Translations under genes and position numbers: made by a program
Shown: positions 52,330 through 61,284 of the stretch, in pieces
Layout of the letters: each line of letters opens with the position of its first letter
Position numbering within the stretch: the first letter of the stretch is position 1
The notes under the pieces: model-generated
The model's input: only the letters and a program-made list of their open reading frames with translations
Database searches by the model: none
What the model was told of the DNA's origin: nothing
NCBI GenBank assembly: GCA_963812245.1
Contig: CAWEUK010000003.1
Span: 496,001 to 560,000, forward strand
Source: Salsipaludibacter sp963812245
GTDB taxonomy: Bacteria; Actinomycetota; Nitriliruptoria; Nitriliruptorales; Nitriliruptoraceae
Reading direction: 5' to 3'
DNA length: 64,000 nt

Positions 52330-53241
52330 GTGACCACCGTCGTCGCCAGCTCCAACCTCGATGCCGCCGTGGACGCGGCTGCCAACGCGTTGCGGGCGGG
52401 CAAGTTGGTCGTCCTGCCCACCGACACCGTGTACGGCGTCGCGGCCGATGCCTTCAACCCGATCGGGACAGCGGCGGTGTTCGCGGCCAAGCGTCGGGAC
52501 CGTTCGGCCCCGCTGCCCGTGCTGGTGCGCAGCCCCAAGCAACTGCTGGGGCTTGTCACCGCGGTGCCCGAGGAGGTCAATCGCCTGATGGCCGCGTACT
52601 GGCCGGGTCCGCTGACCATCGTGGTGCGCAGCGAGCCGAACCTGGCCTGGGACCTGGGCGACAGCGACGGCACCGTGGCCGTCCGGATGCCCTTCGACGA
52701 CGCCACCCTGGCGATCATCTCGGCCGTTGGCCCGCTGGCCGTGACCTCTGCGAACCTGTCGGGCAACCCCGCCGCCACGACCGCGCAACTGGCCCGCACC
52801 CAGTTGGGTGACGCCGTGGCGGTGTACGTGGACGGGGGCAGGCGCACTGACACGACGCCCTCCACCATCGTGGACCTGACCCGGGGCGAACCGATCATCC
52901 TGCGGTCGGGACCGCTGGACGACCAGGAGGTCATGGGCGTGGCTCGAGGCGACATCGCCGCGCATGCCGTGGCCCCGTACGTCCCCCCCAGCCACGTTCC
53001 CGACGCCGACGGCTCCCCGACTCCTGCCGGCTCGTCCGGCGACGACGATTCCCGGAGCGGGCCGGATCCGGCAGCCGTCGGGACCGAGACCGACGAGGGG
53101 TCTGGCGACTCCGCGGACGCGGCCAGTCCGTCAACGACTGACCGCAACCGGGTCGTCGGGACAGCTGGCGCGTCGTCCGATTCACCTGGGCCACCCGTGT
53201 CGAGTCGTCACGTGGCCCGGGACCACCGCGCTGGCCGGTGA
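52330..53241 (+). CDS. tsaC: L-threonylcarbamoyladenylate synthase (t6A tRNA modification)
   Basis: The GTG at 52330, with AGGA upstream, gives 303 residues; the frame extension to 52186 is not used. The YrdC/TsaC domain covers about residues 1-205: NALRAGKLVVLPTDTVYGVA, AAKRRDRSAPLPVLVRS (the KxR-type ATP/threonine site), MAAYWPGPLTIVVRS and SANLSGNPAATTAQ. It forms threonylcarbamoyl-AMP for t6A at tRNA position 37. The last 95 residues are Asp/Ser/Pro-rich and disordered rather than a Sua5-type domain. Its place behind prmC and before the ATP synthase genes is conserved in actinobacteria. Confidence 0.93.
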   Translation: MTTVVASSNLDAAVDAAANALRAGKLVVLPTDTVYGVAADAFNPIGTAAVFAAKRRDRSAPLPVLVRSPKQLLGLVTAVPEEVNRLMAAYWPGPLTIVVRSEPNLAWDLGDSDGTVAVRMPFDDATLAIISAVGPLAVTSANLSGNPAATTAQLARTQLGDAVAVYVDGGRRTDTTPSTIVDLTRGEPIILRSGPLDDQEVMGVARGDIAAHAVAPYVPPSHVPDADGSPTPAGSSGDDDSRSGPDPAAVGTETDEGSGDSADAASPSTTDRNRVVGTAGASSDSPGPPVSSRHVARDHRAGR

Positions 53242-53326
53242 CGATTCAGTCGGATGGGCAATCGACTGGCGGCGTGGACAGGACGGCCCGGACGGGTCAC
53301 CATGGCAGGACTGCCAACAGATCGAG

Positions 53327-53467
53327 ATGGGCATGGACAGCGGCGAGATGGACCGGGCCGTGCGCCAGGCCGAGGGCACGCATCCGCCCCAGGAGCGCTA
53401 CCAGTGGTGGTTGGGACCGATCATCGCCCTGGTGATCGTTGGGGTCATTGCCCTGTTCATGTTCTGA
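53327..53467 (+). CDS. Small single-helix membrane protein upstream of the ATP synthase operon
   Basis: This frame of 46 residues reads MGMDSGEMDRAVRQAEGTHP, then PQERYQWWLGP, and ends with one hydrophobic helix (IIALVIVGVIALFMF). It fits in the gap between the t6A synthase and the atpZ-like gene. The ribosome site is weak (GAG before the ATG), and a second ATG at 53333 is possible. It is a small, probably real gene by position and amphipathic layout, with no known family. Confidence 0.5.
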   Translation: MGMDSGEMDRAVRQAEGTHPPQERYQWWLGPIIALVIVGVIALFMF

Positions 53468-53481
53468 GCGCAGACGACTGG

Positions 53482-53510
53482 TTGCCGTGACTTTGTGAAA
53501 TCGGTAACTT
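53482..53510 (+). promoter_or_regulatory. Candidate promoter of the ATP synthase operon
   Basis: TTGCCG (53482-53487) and TAACTT (53505-53510) are separated by exactly 17 bases. A start about seven bases downstream of the -10 box (near 53517) would fall at the ATG at 53518, giving a leaderless or near-leaderless transcript. The same -35 hexamer recurs at the candidate promoter at 16641. Confidence 0.55.
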
Positions 53511-53517
53511 GCGCACC

Positions 53518-53775
53518 ATGGACCGACGCGAAATCCAGCATGCGATGTGGGACGACGTCGATTCCGGGTGGGCCCGCAGTGCCGAGTTCGTGTCGGCGAT
53601 CCTGGTCTGGTTCGGCATCGGCTGGTTGCTCGATCGATGGCTCGGCACGAGCCCCTGGTTGATGGGCCTGGGCACGATGCTGGGCCTGGGCCTCGGGTTG
53701 TGGCTGCTGTGGTTGCGCCACCAACATGCGACCCAGGAAGACCGCGACCGGTTCCGCTACCGCGACACCGACTAG
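53518..53775 (+). CDS. AtpZ/AtpI-like ATP synthase assembly protein
   Basis: The product has 85 residues from the ATG at 53518 (an earlier TTG at 53509 is less likely). It contains two membrane helices (SAEFVSAILVWFGIGWLLDRW and WLMGLGTMLGLGLGLWLLWL) and a charged tail. This matches the AtpZ/AtpI superfamily, whose members help build the c-ring and may transport magnesium or calcium. Its location directly before the AtpI-like gene fits. No ribosome site is seen, in line with the leaderless promoter. Confidence 0.85.
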   Translation: MDRREIQHAMWDDVDSGWARSAEFVSAILVWFGIGWLLDRWLGTSPWLMGLGTMLGLGLGLWLLWLRHQHATQEDRDRFRYRDTD

Positions 53776-53890
53776 GCTGGCCAGTCCGACACCCTCGGGT
53801 GTCACCCGGCCCGGCGTGCACCACTTCGCACACCTCCTCCCGCCCTGCCTGCTCTGCCTGCCCGACGCCAGCCCCTCCCAGGACGACGCC

Positions 53891-54316
53891 GTGACCGACA
53901 CCGCCACGCAGATGGTGCGCACCGCCTTGGTGGTGGGCGCTGCCGTCGGGATTCCCGCGATGGCCGTGGCGTTCCTGTTGGCTGGCACCCGGGGCGCCTG
54001 GACAGCCCTCGGATCGGTCGTGCTCGTGGTCGGCGGGTTCGCCCTGAGCGCCCTGGCCCTGCGGTGGGCAGCCCAGCGTTCGCCCGCTATGGTGCAGGCT
54101 GCCATGATGGGCGGACTGTTGGCGCGCTTCGTGCTCTACGGCCTCCTCATCGTCACGCTGTCACCGACCAACCTGGTGGACACGCCCACCCTGGCCATCG
54201 TCGTACCGCTGGCAACATTCGTGTTGCTGGCGTTCGAGGTGCGAGTCGCGACCCGACCAGAATTCCGAATGATCGATCCGGCGCCGCTGGTGCCCGACGC
54301 AAAGGACAACCCGTGA
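53891..54316 (+). CDS. AtpI-like ATP synthase subunit I
   Basis: The GTG at 53891, with AGGA upstream, gives 141 residues and four membrane helices (for example MVRTALVVGAAVGIPAMAVA, LGSVVLVVGGFALSALALRW, MMGGLLARFVLYGLLIVTLS, LAIVVPLATFVLLAFEVRVA). Subunit I is not needed for catalysis but assists c-ring assembly. It overlaps atpB by four bases (GTGA). Confidence 0.85.
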   Translation: MTDTATQMVRTALVVGAAVGIPAMAVAFLLAGTRGAWTALGSVVLVVGGFALSALALRWAAQRSPAMVQAAMMGGLLARFVLYGLLIVTLSPTNLVDTPTLAIVVPLATFVLLAFEVRVATRPEFRMIDPAPLVPDAKDNP

Positions 54317-55155
54317 CCGTCCCGTTTGTCGCCGCCGAGTCCGGTGGCGGGTTCGAGCTTCCGCCGATCGACCATCTCTTCGACTTTCCGGCGTTCCTGT
54401 TCGAGGGCACCTTCTTCGCCCTGAACCGCACCGGGATGCTGTACCTGCTGGCGGCGGCGATCACGGTCGCACTGACCCTGGCTGCATTCGGCAACGCCAA
54501 GGTCGTGCCGGGCAAGTTGCAGGCTGGCATGGAGGCACTGGTCGAGTTCATCCGCGAGGGCATCATCGGCGCCATCATCGGGCCCGAGGGGCTGCGCTAC
54601 CTGCCGTGGCTGACCAGCATGTTCCTGTTCATCTTCATCAACAACCTCTTCGAGGTCATGCCGTTCATCAACTTCCCGTCGACCTCACGGATGGCCCTGC
54701 CGGCCATGCTGTCGATCATGGTCTACGTGGTGTTCATCCTGGTGGGCATCAAGGCCCAGGGTGCTGGCAAGTACCTCTGGAACTCCGTGTCCGTCCCGGG
54801 CGTGCACTGGTCGATGTTGATCCTGATCGTGCCGATCGAGTTCGTCTCGACCTTCCTGCTGCGTCCCTTCACGCTGGCAGTGCGACTCTTCGCCAACATG
54901 ATGGCCGGCCACATCCTGCTGACCGTCGTGTTCCTGGCCGCCAACTACAACTTCATCGACTTCCACGGGCTGTACGAGGGCATGTTGCCCACGGTCGCAC
55001 CACAGGGCGCGTTCCCGTTCGTCCTCGGCATCTTCATCGTGATCGGTGGTGCTGCACTGGTTGCCTTCGAGATCCTCGTGGGTGTCCTGCAGGCCTACAT
55101 CTTCACGATGCTTGCTGCCGTGTACATCGGAGGCTCGATGTCTCCCGACCACTAG
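54313..55155 (+). CDS. atpB: ATP synthase F0 subunit a
   Basis: The GTG at 54313 has AAAGGA (54301-54306) upstream; the protein has 280 residues with five to six membrane helices. Arg191 in LRPFTLAVRLFANMMAGH is the essential arginine that faces the c-ring. WLTSMFLFIFINNLFEVMPF and GVLQAYIFTMLAAVYIGGS are family landmarks. It forms the proton half-channels. Confidence 0.97.
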   Translation: MTVPFVAAESGGGFELPPIDHLFDFPAFLFEGTFFALNRTGMLYLLAAAITVALTLAAFGNAKVVPGKLQAGMEALVEFIREGIIGAIIGPEGLRYLPWLTSMFLFIFINNLFEVMPFINFPSTSRMALPAMLSIMVYVVFILVGIKAQGAGKYLWNSVSVPGVHWSMLILIVPIEFVSTFLLRPFTLAVRLFANMMAGHILLTVVFLAANYNFIDFHGLYEGMLPTVAPQGAFPFVLGIFIVIGGAALVAFEILVGVLQAYIFTMLAAVYIGGSMSPDH

Positions 55156-55306
55156 GCAGACCACCCAGCGGTGCCCAGCACGACCGGGCCTGCCACATCC
55201 GATCACCCGCACCACCCACGATCACCAGACCGAGCACCACCGCGACCAGCCGGTCGCACACCATCAACCACCTGCCTCGGCAGGAACCCCACGACAAGGA
55301 AGAAGC

Positions 55307-55522
55307 ATGGAAGGCGACATCTCAGCCATTGGCCAGGGTCTCGTGTACGGCCTCGCAGCCATCGGACCGGGCATCGGCATCGGTGTGCTGGTCGGCAAGG
55401 CCGTCGAGGCCATGGCACGCCAGCCCGAGGCGGCCAGCCTGGTCCAGACCAACATGTTCCTGGGCATCGCATTCACCGAGGCGCTGGCGCTGCTGGGCTT
55501 CGTGTTGGCCTTCATCATCTGA
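55307..55522 (+). CDS. atpE: ATP synthase F0 subunit c
   Basis: This 71-residue hairpin has helix 1 (IGPGIGIGVLVGKAVEAMA), the loop Arg-Gln-Pro (38-40) and helix 2 (NMFLGIAFTEALALLGFVLA), with the proton-carrying Glu58. There is no Na+-type Gln/Ser signature, so the ring is proton-driven. AAGGA (55296-55300) precedes the ATG. The 151-bp gap before it is the largest in the operon. Confidence 0.97.
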   Translation: MEGDISAIGQGLVYGLAAIGPGIGIGVLVGKAVEAMARQPEAASLVQTNMFLGIAFTEALALLGFVLAFII

Positions 55523-55563
55523 CACGCAGCCGCAGCCGACCATGAACGAAAGTTGAGGACGCC

Positions 55564-56106
55564 ATGAATGTGTTGTTGCTGGCCACCGAGGCCGTGGAGG
55601 AGCCAGGGGGCATCACCCTGCTCCTCCCCGAGGCCGCCGAACTGGTCTACGGCCTTGTCGGGTTCCTGATCGTGTTCTTCGTGATGAAGAAGTTCGCGTT
55701 TCCGGGCCTGAACAAGATGCTGGCGGATCGCACCGCCGCCATCCAGGGCAAGATGGAGGACGCCGAGGCGATGCGCACCGAGGCCGAGACGGCCAAGCGC
55801 GAGTACGAGGCCTCCATCGCCGACGCCAAGGGTGAGGCCGCGCGCATCCGCGATGCCGCCAAGGCCGACGCGGAACGCATCCGCGCTGATCTGGTGTCGT
55901 CTGCCGAAGCCGATGCCGCCGCGATCCGTGAGCGCGCCCAGGCCGACGCGGCCCAGGAACGCGAGCGGACCCTGCAGGAGTTGCGTGGTGACGTCGGCCG
56001 CATGTCGGTCGAGTTGGCGTCGCGCATCGTCGAGAAGGAAGTCGATCCGGCCACCCACCAGGCGCTGGTCGACAGCTACATCAACAACCTGTCGGGGACC
56101 AACTGA
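55564..56106 (+). CDS. atpF: ATP synthase F0 subunit b
   Basis: The 180-residue protein has an N-terminal membrane helix (ELVYGLVGFLIVFFVMKKF) and a long charged coiled coil (AEAMRTEAETAKREYEASIA, then EADAAAIRERAQADAAQERE). It forms the peripheral stalk. It is not fused to delta, unlike the mycobacterial b-delta protein. Confidence 0.96.
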   Translation: MNVLLLATEAVEEPGGITLLLPEAAELVYGLVGFLIVFFVMKKFAFPGLNKMLADRTAAIQGKMEDAEAMRTEAETAKREYEASIADAKGEAARIRDAAKADAERIRADLVSSAEADAAAIRERAQADAAQERERTLQELRGDVGRMSVELASRIVEKEVDPATHQALVDSYINNLSGTN

Positions 56107-56202
56107 CCAGGCACTGTGCCCGGGCCACGGTCGCATGCGACCAGCCGTCCGGTCCCGGCATCGTCGGATGGCGCCGCACGGGTGACACACAAGGTGACAC
56201 AC

Positions 56203-56727
56203 ATGAGTGACAATGCCTACGCAGCAGCGATCGTCGCACTTGCTGACGGTCTTGGCGACCTCGAGGTCGTCGACACCGAGCTGACGACGGTCGCGCGCGC
56301 AGTCAACGGCAACCGCGAACTGCAGGATCGCCTGTCCGACATCCACACACCAGCCAGCGTCCGGCTGCAGTTCGTGGAGTCACAGGCCCTGTCGGCCGCA
56401 CACCCGACCACCCGGGCCGCCCTGGCCATGGTGATCGCGGGCGAGGCGGCGGGAAGTCTGACCGAGATCGCTGATGCCGTGTCGGACCAGGCCGCCGAGA
56501 AGCGTGATGCCGCGGTCGCCGAGGTGCAGGTCGCCCAGCCGATCAGCGACGACATGGCGGAGCGCCTGCGCACTGCCCTGGAGCGCAAGTTGGGCCGCAA
56601 GCTCACCATCAAGGTCACCGTCGACCCGACCGTCGTCGGTGGTGTCCGCGCCCGCATCGGCGACACCGTCATCGACGGGTCACTGTCCGGTCGCCTCTCC
56701 GACGTGAAGACCCGACTCGCAGGCTGA
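56203..56727 (+). CDS. atpH: ATP synthase F1 subunit delta
   Basis: From the ATG at 56203 (AAGGTG six bases upstream) the protein has 174 residues. SDNAYAAAIVALADGLGDLE opens the helical N-domain that binds subunit alpha; the C-terminal VDPTVVGGVRARIGDTVIDG is the conserved family end. It connects the stalk to F1. A frame extension to 56116 is not used. Confidence 0.95.
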   Translation: MSDNAYAAAIVALADGLGDLEVVDTELTTVARAVNGNRELQDRLSDIHTPASVRLQFVESQALSAAHPTTRAALAMVIAGEAAGSLTEIADAVSDQAAEKRDAAVAEVQVAQPISDDMAERLRTALERKLGRKLTIKVTVDPTVVGGVRARIGDTVIDGSLSGRLSDVKTRLAG

Positions 56728-56762
56728 CACTCGCTCCCACGAGTCCACACAAGGAACACACG

Positions 56763-58376
56763 ATGTCAGATCTCTCCATCCGCCCCGAGGACGTCACCTC
56801 GGCGCTGCAGTCGATGCTCGACGACTACAGCCCCCAGACCAGCTCCGAGCAGGTCGGCCGCGTCATCTCCACCGGTGACGGCATCGCCGAGATCGTCGGT
56901 CTGCCGGGCACCATGGCCAACGAGTTGCTGGACTTCGGCAACGGCGTGTTCGGCATGGCGATGAACCTCAACGAGGACTCCATCGGCGCCGCCGTGTTCT
57001 CCGAGTCCTCCGCAGTCGAGGAGGGCATGACCGTTCGGCGCACCGAGCGCGTCCTGTCGGTCCAGGTCGGTGATGCGATGCTCGGGCGTGTGCTCGACCC
57101 GCTGGGCCGCCCCATCGACGGCAAGGGCCCGCTGGACGAGGCCGGCATCGACGGCTTCCGGCCCCTGGAGGTCCAGGCTGCCGGCGTGACCGAGCGCCAG
57201 GGCGTGTCGGAGCCGCTGCAGACCGGCATCAAGGTGATCGACGTCATGACGCCGATCGGCCGTGGCCAGCGCGAACTGATCATCGGCGACCGCCAGACCG
57301 GCAAGACGGCGATCGCGATCGACACGATCATCAACCAGAAGCAGTACTGGGGGACTGACCAGGCCGTCAAGTGCATCTACGTCGCGATCGGCCAGAAGGG
57401 GTCCACCGTGGCCTCGGTCGTCGAGACGCTCGAGCGTTTCGGTGCCATGGAGTACACCACGGTCATCAACGCGCCCGCATCGGCACCTGCCCCGTTCCAG
57501 TTCATCGCGCCCTACTCCGGCTGCGCCATCGGCGCCCACTGGATGGAGAAGGGCGAGCACGCGCTGATCATCTACGACGACCTGACCAAGCAGGCCGACG
57601 CCTACCGCCAGTTGTCGTTGTTGTTGCGCCGCCCGCCGGGTCGTGAGGCCTACCCGGGCGACGTCTTCTACCTCCACTCCCGGCTGCTCGAGCGCGCCGC
57701 CAAGCTGTCCGAGGAACTCGGTGGTGGCTCGCTGACCGCCCTGCCGATCGTCGAGACCAAGGCCAACGACGTCTCGGCCTTCATCCCGACCAACGTGATC
57801 TCGATCACCGATGGGCAGATCTTCCTCGAGACCGACCTGTTCTTCCAGGGGGTCCGTCCCGCAATGAACGCCGGTGTGTCCGTGTCGCGCGTCGGTGGGT
57901 CCGCCCAGGTCGCCGGCATGCGGTCCGTGTCCGGCACCGTGCGACTGGACCTGGCGCAGTATCGCGAACTCGAGGCCTTCGCCCAGTTCGGCTCCGACCT
58001 GGACTCGGCCTCCCAGCGCCAGATCGCCCGAGGCGAGCGCGTCGTCGAACTCCTCAAGCAGCCCCAGTTCGAGCCGCTGGCCGTCGAGTTGCAGATCGCG
58101 TCGGTCTTCGCCGTGACCAGTGGTCGCCTCGACGAGCTGCCGGTGGTGGACCTGCGCCGCTTCGAGACCGACCTGCACGAATACCTCAAGCTCAACCACT
58201 CCGAGCTGCTGGATCGCATCGTCACCAACAAGGTGACCGGCGACGTGGCAGACGACCTGGGTGCCGCGATCGACGAGTTCGCCGACACCTTCGAGCCCAC
58301 CGAGACCCACGAGGCCACGGAGGAGCAGCCCAACGCGGGCTGGGACGTCATGGCCGCCCAGGACGACGACGAGTAG
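56763..58376 (+). CDS. atpA: ATP synthase F1 subunit alpha
   Basis: The product has 537 residues. The non-catalytic nucleotide site has the P-loop GDRQTGKT at 175-182, and NVISITDGQIFLETDLFFQG and GGSAQVAGMRSVSGTVRLDL are conserved alpha landmarks. It pairs with beta in the F1 head. An Asp/Glu-rich tail (AQDDDE) ends the protein. Order and length are standard. Confidence 0.98.
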   Translation: MSDLSIRPEDVTSALQSMLDDYSPQTSSEQVGRVISTGDGIAEIVGLPGTMANELLDFGNGVFGMAMNLNEDSIGAAVFSESSAVEEGMTVRRTERVLSVQVGDAMLGRVLDPLGRPIDGKGPLDEAGIDGFRPLEVQAAGVTERQGVSEPLQTGIKVIDVMTPIGRGQRELIIGDRQTGKTAIAIDTIINQKQYWGTDQAVKCIYVAIGQKGSTVASVVETLERFGAMEYTTVINAPASAPAPFQFIAPYSGCAIGAHWMEKGEHALIIYDDLTKQADAYRQLSLLLRRPPGREAYPGDVFYLHSRLLERAAKLSEELGGGSLTALPIVETKANDVSAFIPTNVISITDGQIFLETDLFFQGVRPAMNAGVSVSRVGGSAQVAGMRSVSGTVRLDLAQYRELEAFAQFGSDLDSASQRQIARGERVVELLKQPQFEPLAVELQIASVFAVTSGRLDELPVVDLRRFETDLHEYLKLNHSELLDRIVTNKVTGDVADDLGAAIDEFADTFEPTETHEATEEQPNAGWDVMAAQDDDE

Positions 58377-58481
58377 TCCGTCCACGGCACCGACTTCGAA
58401 TTCGGTGCCGACCCCCGGACACCCAGGCATCCCGCCCACCCAGGCACCCCGCCCACCCAAGCTTCGACCGAGGACCATGAC

Positions 58482-59366
58482 GTGGCAGGCAGTGGACAGA
58501 TCCGCCAGCTGAGGCGACGGATCAAGACTGTGAAGAGCACGCAGAAGATCACGCGTGCCATGGAGATGATCGCGGCGTCGCGCATCCTCAAGGCCCAGCG
58601 TCGCGTGGCCGAGGCTCGTCCCTATGCCGAGCAGATCACCACGATCATCAAGGGCCTCGCTGCCTCCAACAGCACTTCCCAGCACCCGTTGCTGACGACC
58701 TGGGAAGGCGTCGACCAGATCGGCGTCATCGTCCTGACCTCCGATCGCGGACTGGCCGGTGCCTACAACGCCAACGTCCTCAAGCGGGCGGACCGCCTGA
58801 TCGACCACCTCGAGGATGCCGGCAAGGGCGTGGACCTGTACCTGATCGGCAGCAAGGCCGAACAGCACTACAACTTCCGCGGCCGTCCCATCACCGATTT
58901 CTGGTCGGGCGTGTCGGACCAGCCCCAGTACAAGGATGCCGCCGCGGTGGCCGCTGCGGTCATCTCCAGGTTCTCCGCAGGCGACTATGCCGAGGTCCAC
59001 CTGGTCTACACCGACTTCCAGTCGGCGCTCAACCAGGTGCCCACCCAGATCAAGTTGCTTCCCGTGGACGAGGGCGAGTTCGAGGGCGGTGAGGAGATTC
59101 CCGCCGAGTTCGTCTTCGAACCCAGCCCCGAGGACATCCTCGACCTCCTCATCCCCCGCTACGTCGAGGCCAAGATCTACGCCGGCATGCTCGAGTCCGC
59201 CGCGTCCGAGCATGCGTCGCGGCAACGCGCCATGAAGTCGGCCACCGACAACGCCGAGGACGTGATCAACAAGGTCACACGCGAGATGAACCAGGCACGA
59301 CAGGAACAGGTCACCACCGAACTCACCGAGATCGTGGGTGGCGCCACCGCGCTGGCCGACGGCTGA
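58482..59366 (+). CDS. atpG: ATP synthase F1 subunit gamma
   Basis: The GTG at 58482, with GAGGA upstream, gives 294 residues beginning MAGSGQIRQLRRRIKTVKST, then QKITRAMEMIAASRI, the typical N-terminal helix. The end reads ENAEDVINKVTREMNQARQE-like (TDNAEDVINKVTREMNQARQ), the C-terminal helix that turns inside F1. TSDRGLAGAYNANVLKRA is a family motif. A short 14-16-bp direct repeat (ACCCAGGCA-CCCGCC) precedes it. Confidence 0.97.
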   Translation: MAGSGQIRQLRRRIKTVKSTQKITRAMEMIAASRILKAQRRVAEARPYAEQITTIIKGLAASNSTSQHPLLTTWEGVDQIGVIVLTSDRGLAGAYNANVLKRADRLIDHLEDAGKGVDLYLIGSKAEQHYNFRGRPITDFWSGVSDQPQYKDAAAVAAAVISRFSAGDYAEVHLVYTDFQSALNQVPTQIKLLPVDEGEFEGGEEIPAEFVFEPSPEDILDLLIPRYVEAKIYAGMLESAASEHASRQRAMKSATDNAEDVINKVTREMNQARQEQVTTELTEIVGGATALADG

Positions 59367-59443
59367 ACGACCAGCCGGCAGCACCGCGACACCAGACCCC
59401 ACAACCGTTACCACACGACCCACCTACAGCAGGAGCGAGCGAC

Positions 59444-60892
59444 ATGGCCGACACCGCCGTCAACACCTCGACCTCCGTCGGCGAAGGCCGCATCATCCGG
59501 GTGACCGGACCGGTCATCGACGTCGAGTTCCCCCCGGGCGAAATGCCCGAGATCAACAACGCCCTCAAGTTCGACCGCGTGGTCGACGGCGAGACGACCC
59601 TGCTGACTGCAGAGGTCGCGCAGCACCTCGGCGACCGTCGGGTGCGCGCGATCGTGATGCAGCCGACCGACGGCGTGGTCCGTGGATCGTCGGTGATGGA
59701 CACCGGTGCCCCGATCACCGTGCCGGTCGGTGCATCGACGCTGGGCCACATCTACAACGTGCTCGGCCACCCGCTGGACCTGCCGCCCGAAGAGCGTGTC
59801 AACTTCGAGGCCGAGGACCGTTGGCCCATCCACCGGGACCCGCCCGACTTCGACGCGCTGGAGCCCCAGTCGGAGATGTTCGAGACGGGGATCAAGGTCA
59901 TCGACCTGGTCGAGCCCTACGTCCGCGGTGGCAAGATCGGGATGTTCGGTGGAGCGGGCGTCGGCAAGACCGTCATCATCCAGGAGATGATCTCCCGTGT
60001 CGCCGAGAACCACGGTGGTGCCTCCGTGTTCGCCGGTGTCGGTGAGCGCACCCGTGAGGGCAACGACCTCTGGGTGGAGATGACCGAGTCCGGCGTCATC
60101 GACAAGACCGCACTGGTGTTCGGCCAGATGGACGAGCCGCCCGGCGTGCGTCTGCGCGTCGCCCTGTCGGCACTGACGATGGCCGAGTACTTCCGCGACG
60201 AACTGCGCCAGGACGTGTTGTTGTTCGTCGACAACGTCTTCCGGTTCGTGCAGGCCGGGTCCGAGGTGTCCACGTTGCTGGGTCGCATGCCGTCGGCCGT
60301 CGGGTACCAGCCGACCCTGGCCAACGAGATGGGTGCGCTGCAGGAGCGCATCACCTCGACCAAGGGTCGCTCCATCACCTCGCTGCAGGCGGTGTACGTG
60401 CCTGCCGACGACATCACCGACCCGGCGCCCCACACCACCTTCGCCCACCTCGACGCCCAGACGGTGTTGTCGCGTGAGATCGCGTCGCTGGGCATCTACC
60501 CGGCCGTGGACCCGCTCGACTCGACCTCGCGCATCCTGGACCCCCAGGTCGTTGGGCAGGAGCACTACGACGTCGCCACGGGTGTCCAGGAGGTCCTGCA
60601 GCGCTACAAGGACCTGCAGGACATCATCGCCATCCTGGGCATCGACGAGTTGTCCGAGGAGGACAAGGTCACCGTGTCACGGGCTCGCAAGGCGCGCCAG
60701 TTCTTCTCGCAGAACTTCAACGTCGCCGAGCAGTTCACCGGCAACCCCGGTGTGTACGTGCCCATCAAGGACACCATCCAGAGCTTCAAGGCCCTGATCG
60801 ACGGTGAACTCGACGATGTGCCGGAGCAGGCCTTCTCCTACGCCGCCGGTGTGGAGGACGTCCAGCGTCGCGCCGCCGAGATGGACAACTGA
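59444..60892 (+). CDS. atpD: ATP synthase F1 subunit beta
   Basis: This is the catalytic subunit of 482 residues. Its P-loop is GGAGVGKT at 169-176; GERTREGNDLW and the catalytic-Glu region KTALVFGQMDEPPG are present, as is the DELSEED-like ILGIDELSEEDKVTVSRARK. It hydrolyses or makes ATP. atpC follows at two bases. Confidence 0.98.
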   Translation: MADTAVNTSTSVGEGRIIRVTGPVIDVEFPPGEMPEINNALKFDRVVDGETTLLTAEVAQHLGDRRVRAIVMQPTDGVVRGSSVMDTGAPITVPVGASTLGHIYNVLGHPLDLPPEERVNFEAEDRWPIHRDPPDFDALEPQSEMFETGIKVIDLVEPYVRGGKIGMFGGAGVGKTVIIQEMISRVAENHGGASVFAGVGERTREGNDLWVEMTESGVIDKTALVFGQMDEPPGVRLRVALSALTMAEYFRDELRQDVLLFVDNVFRFVQAGSEVSTLLGRMPSAVGYQPTLANEMGALQERITSTKGRSITSLQAVYVPADDITDPAPHTTFAHLDAQTVLSREIASLGIYPAVDPLDSTSRILDPQVVGQEHYDVATGVQEVLQRYKDLQDIIAILGIDELSEEDKVTVSRARKARQFFSQNFNVAEQFTGNPGVYVPIKDTIQSFKALIDGELDDVPEQAFSYAAGVEDVQRRAAEMDN

Positions 60893-60894
60893 CG

Positions 60895-61284
60895 ATGGCT
60901 GCCCCCACCTTCCACGTGGAGATCGTCTCGGCCGAGAAGTCACTGCTCTCGGTCGAGGCAACGGCAGTGTTCGCGCGTTCGCTGGACGGCGAGATCGGGA
61001 TCCTGCCGGGCCACCAGCCTGCCCTGCTCGCCCTCGACATCGCACCGCTCACGGTCGTGTCGGTCGACGACGGCACCATCCCGGTCGCCGTCCACAACGG
61101 CTTCCTGTACTACAGCGACAACGACCTGGTCGTGCTGGCCGACATCGCCGAACTGGCATCCGACATCGACGTCGACCGGGCGCGGGCCGAGCGCGAACGC
61201 CTCGAACGCGACGAAGATCGTGAGGAGGCAGCCGTCGAGTCCTCGATCAGGCGTCAGTCCGTGCGACTGTCGTTGGTCGAGTGA
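60895..61284 (+). CDS. atpC: ATP synthase F1 subunit epsilon
   Basis: This 129-residue protein has the beta-sandwich domain (FHVEIVSAEKSLLSVEATAV, DGEIGILPGHQPALLALDIA, HNGFLYYSDNDLVVLADIAE) and a charged C-terminal helix pair (RARAERERLERDEDREEAAV). It links gamma to the c-ring and can inhibit hydrolysis. The stop overlaps the murA GTG (GTGA). Confidence 0.96.
   Translation: MAAPTFHVEIVSAEKSLLSVEATAVFARSLDGEIGILPGHQPALLALDIAPLTVVSVDDGTIPVAVHNGFLYYSDNDLVVLADIAELASDIDVDRARAERERLERDEDREEAAVESSIRRQSVRLSLVE

Noticed and set aside
56766..59423. 885-residue open frame on the minus strand across atpA and atpG
   Set aside because: It is a GC-driven antisense shadow; atpA and atpG on the plus strand have all family motifs and ribosome sites, and the antisense product has no recognisable domain.
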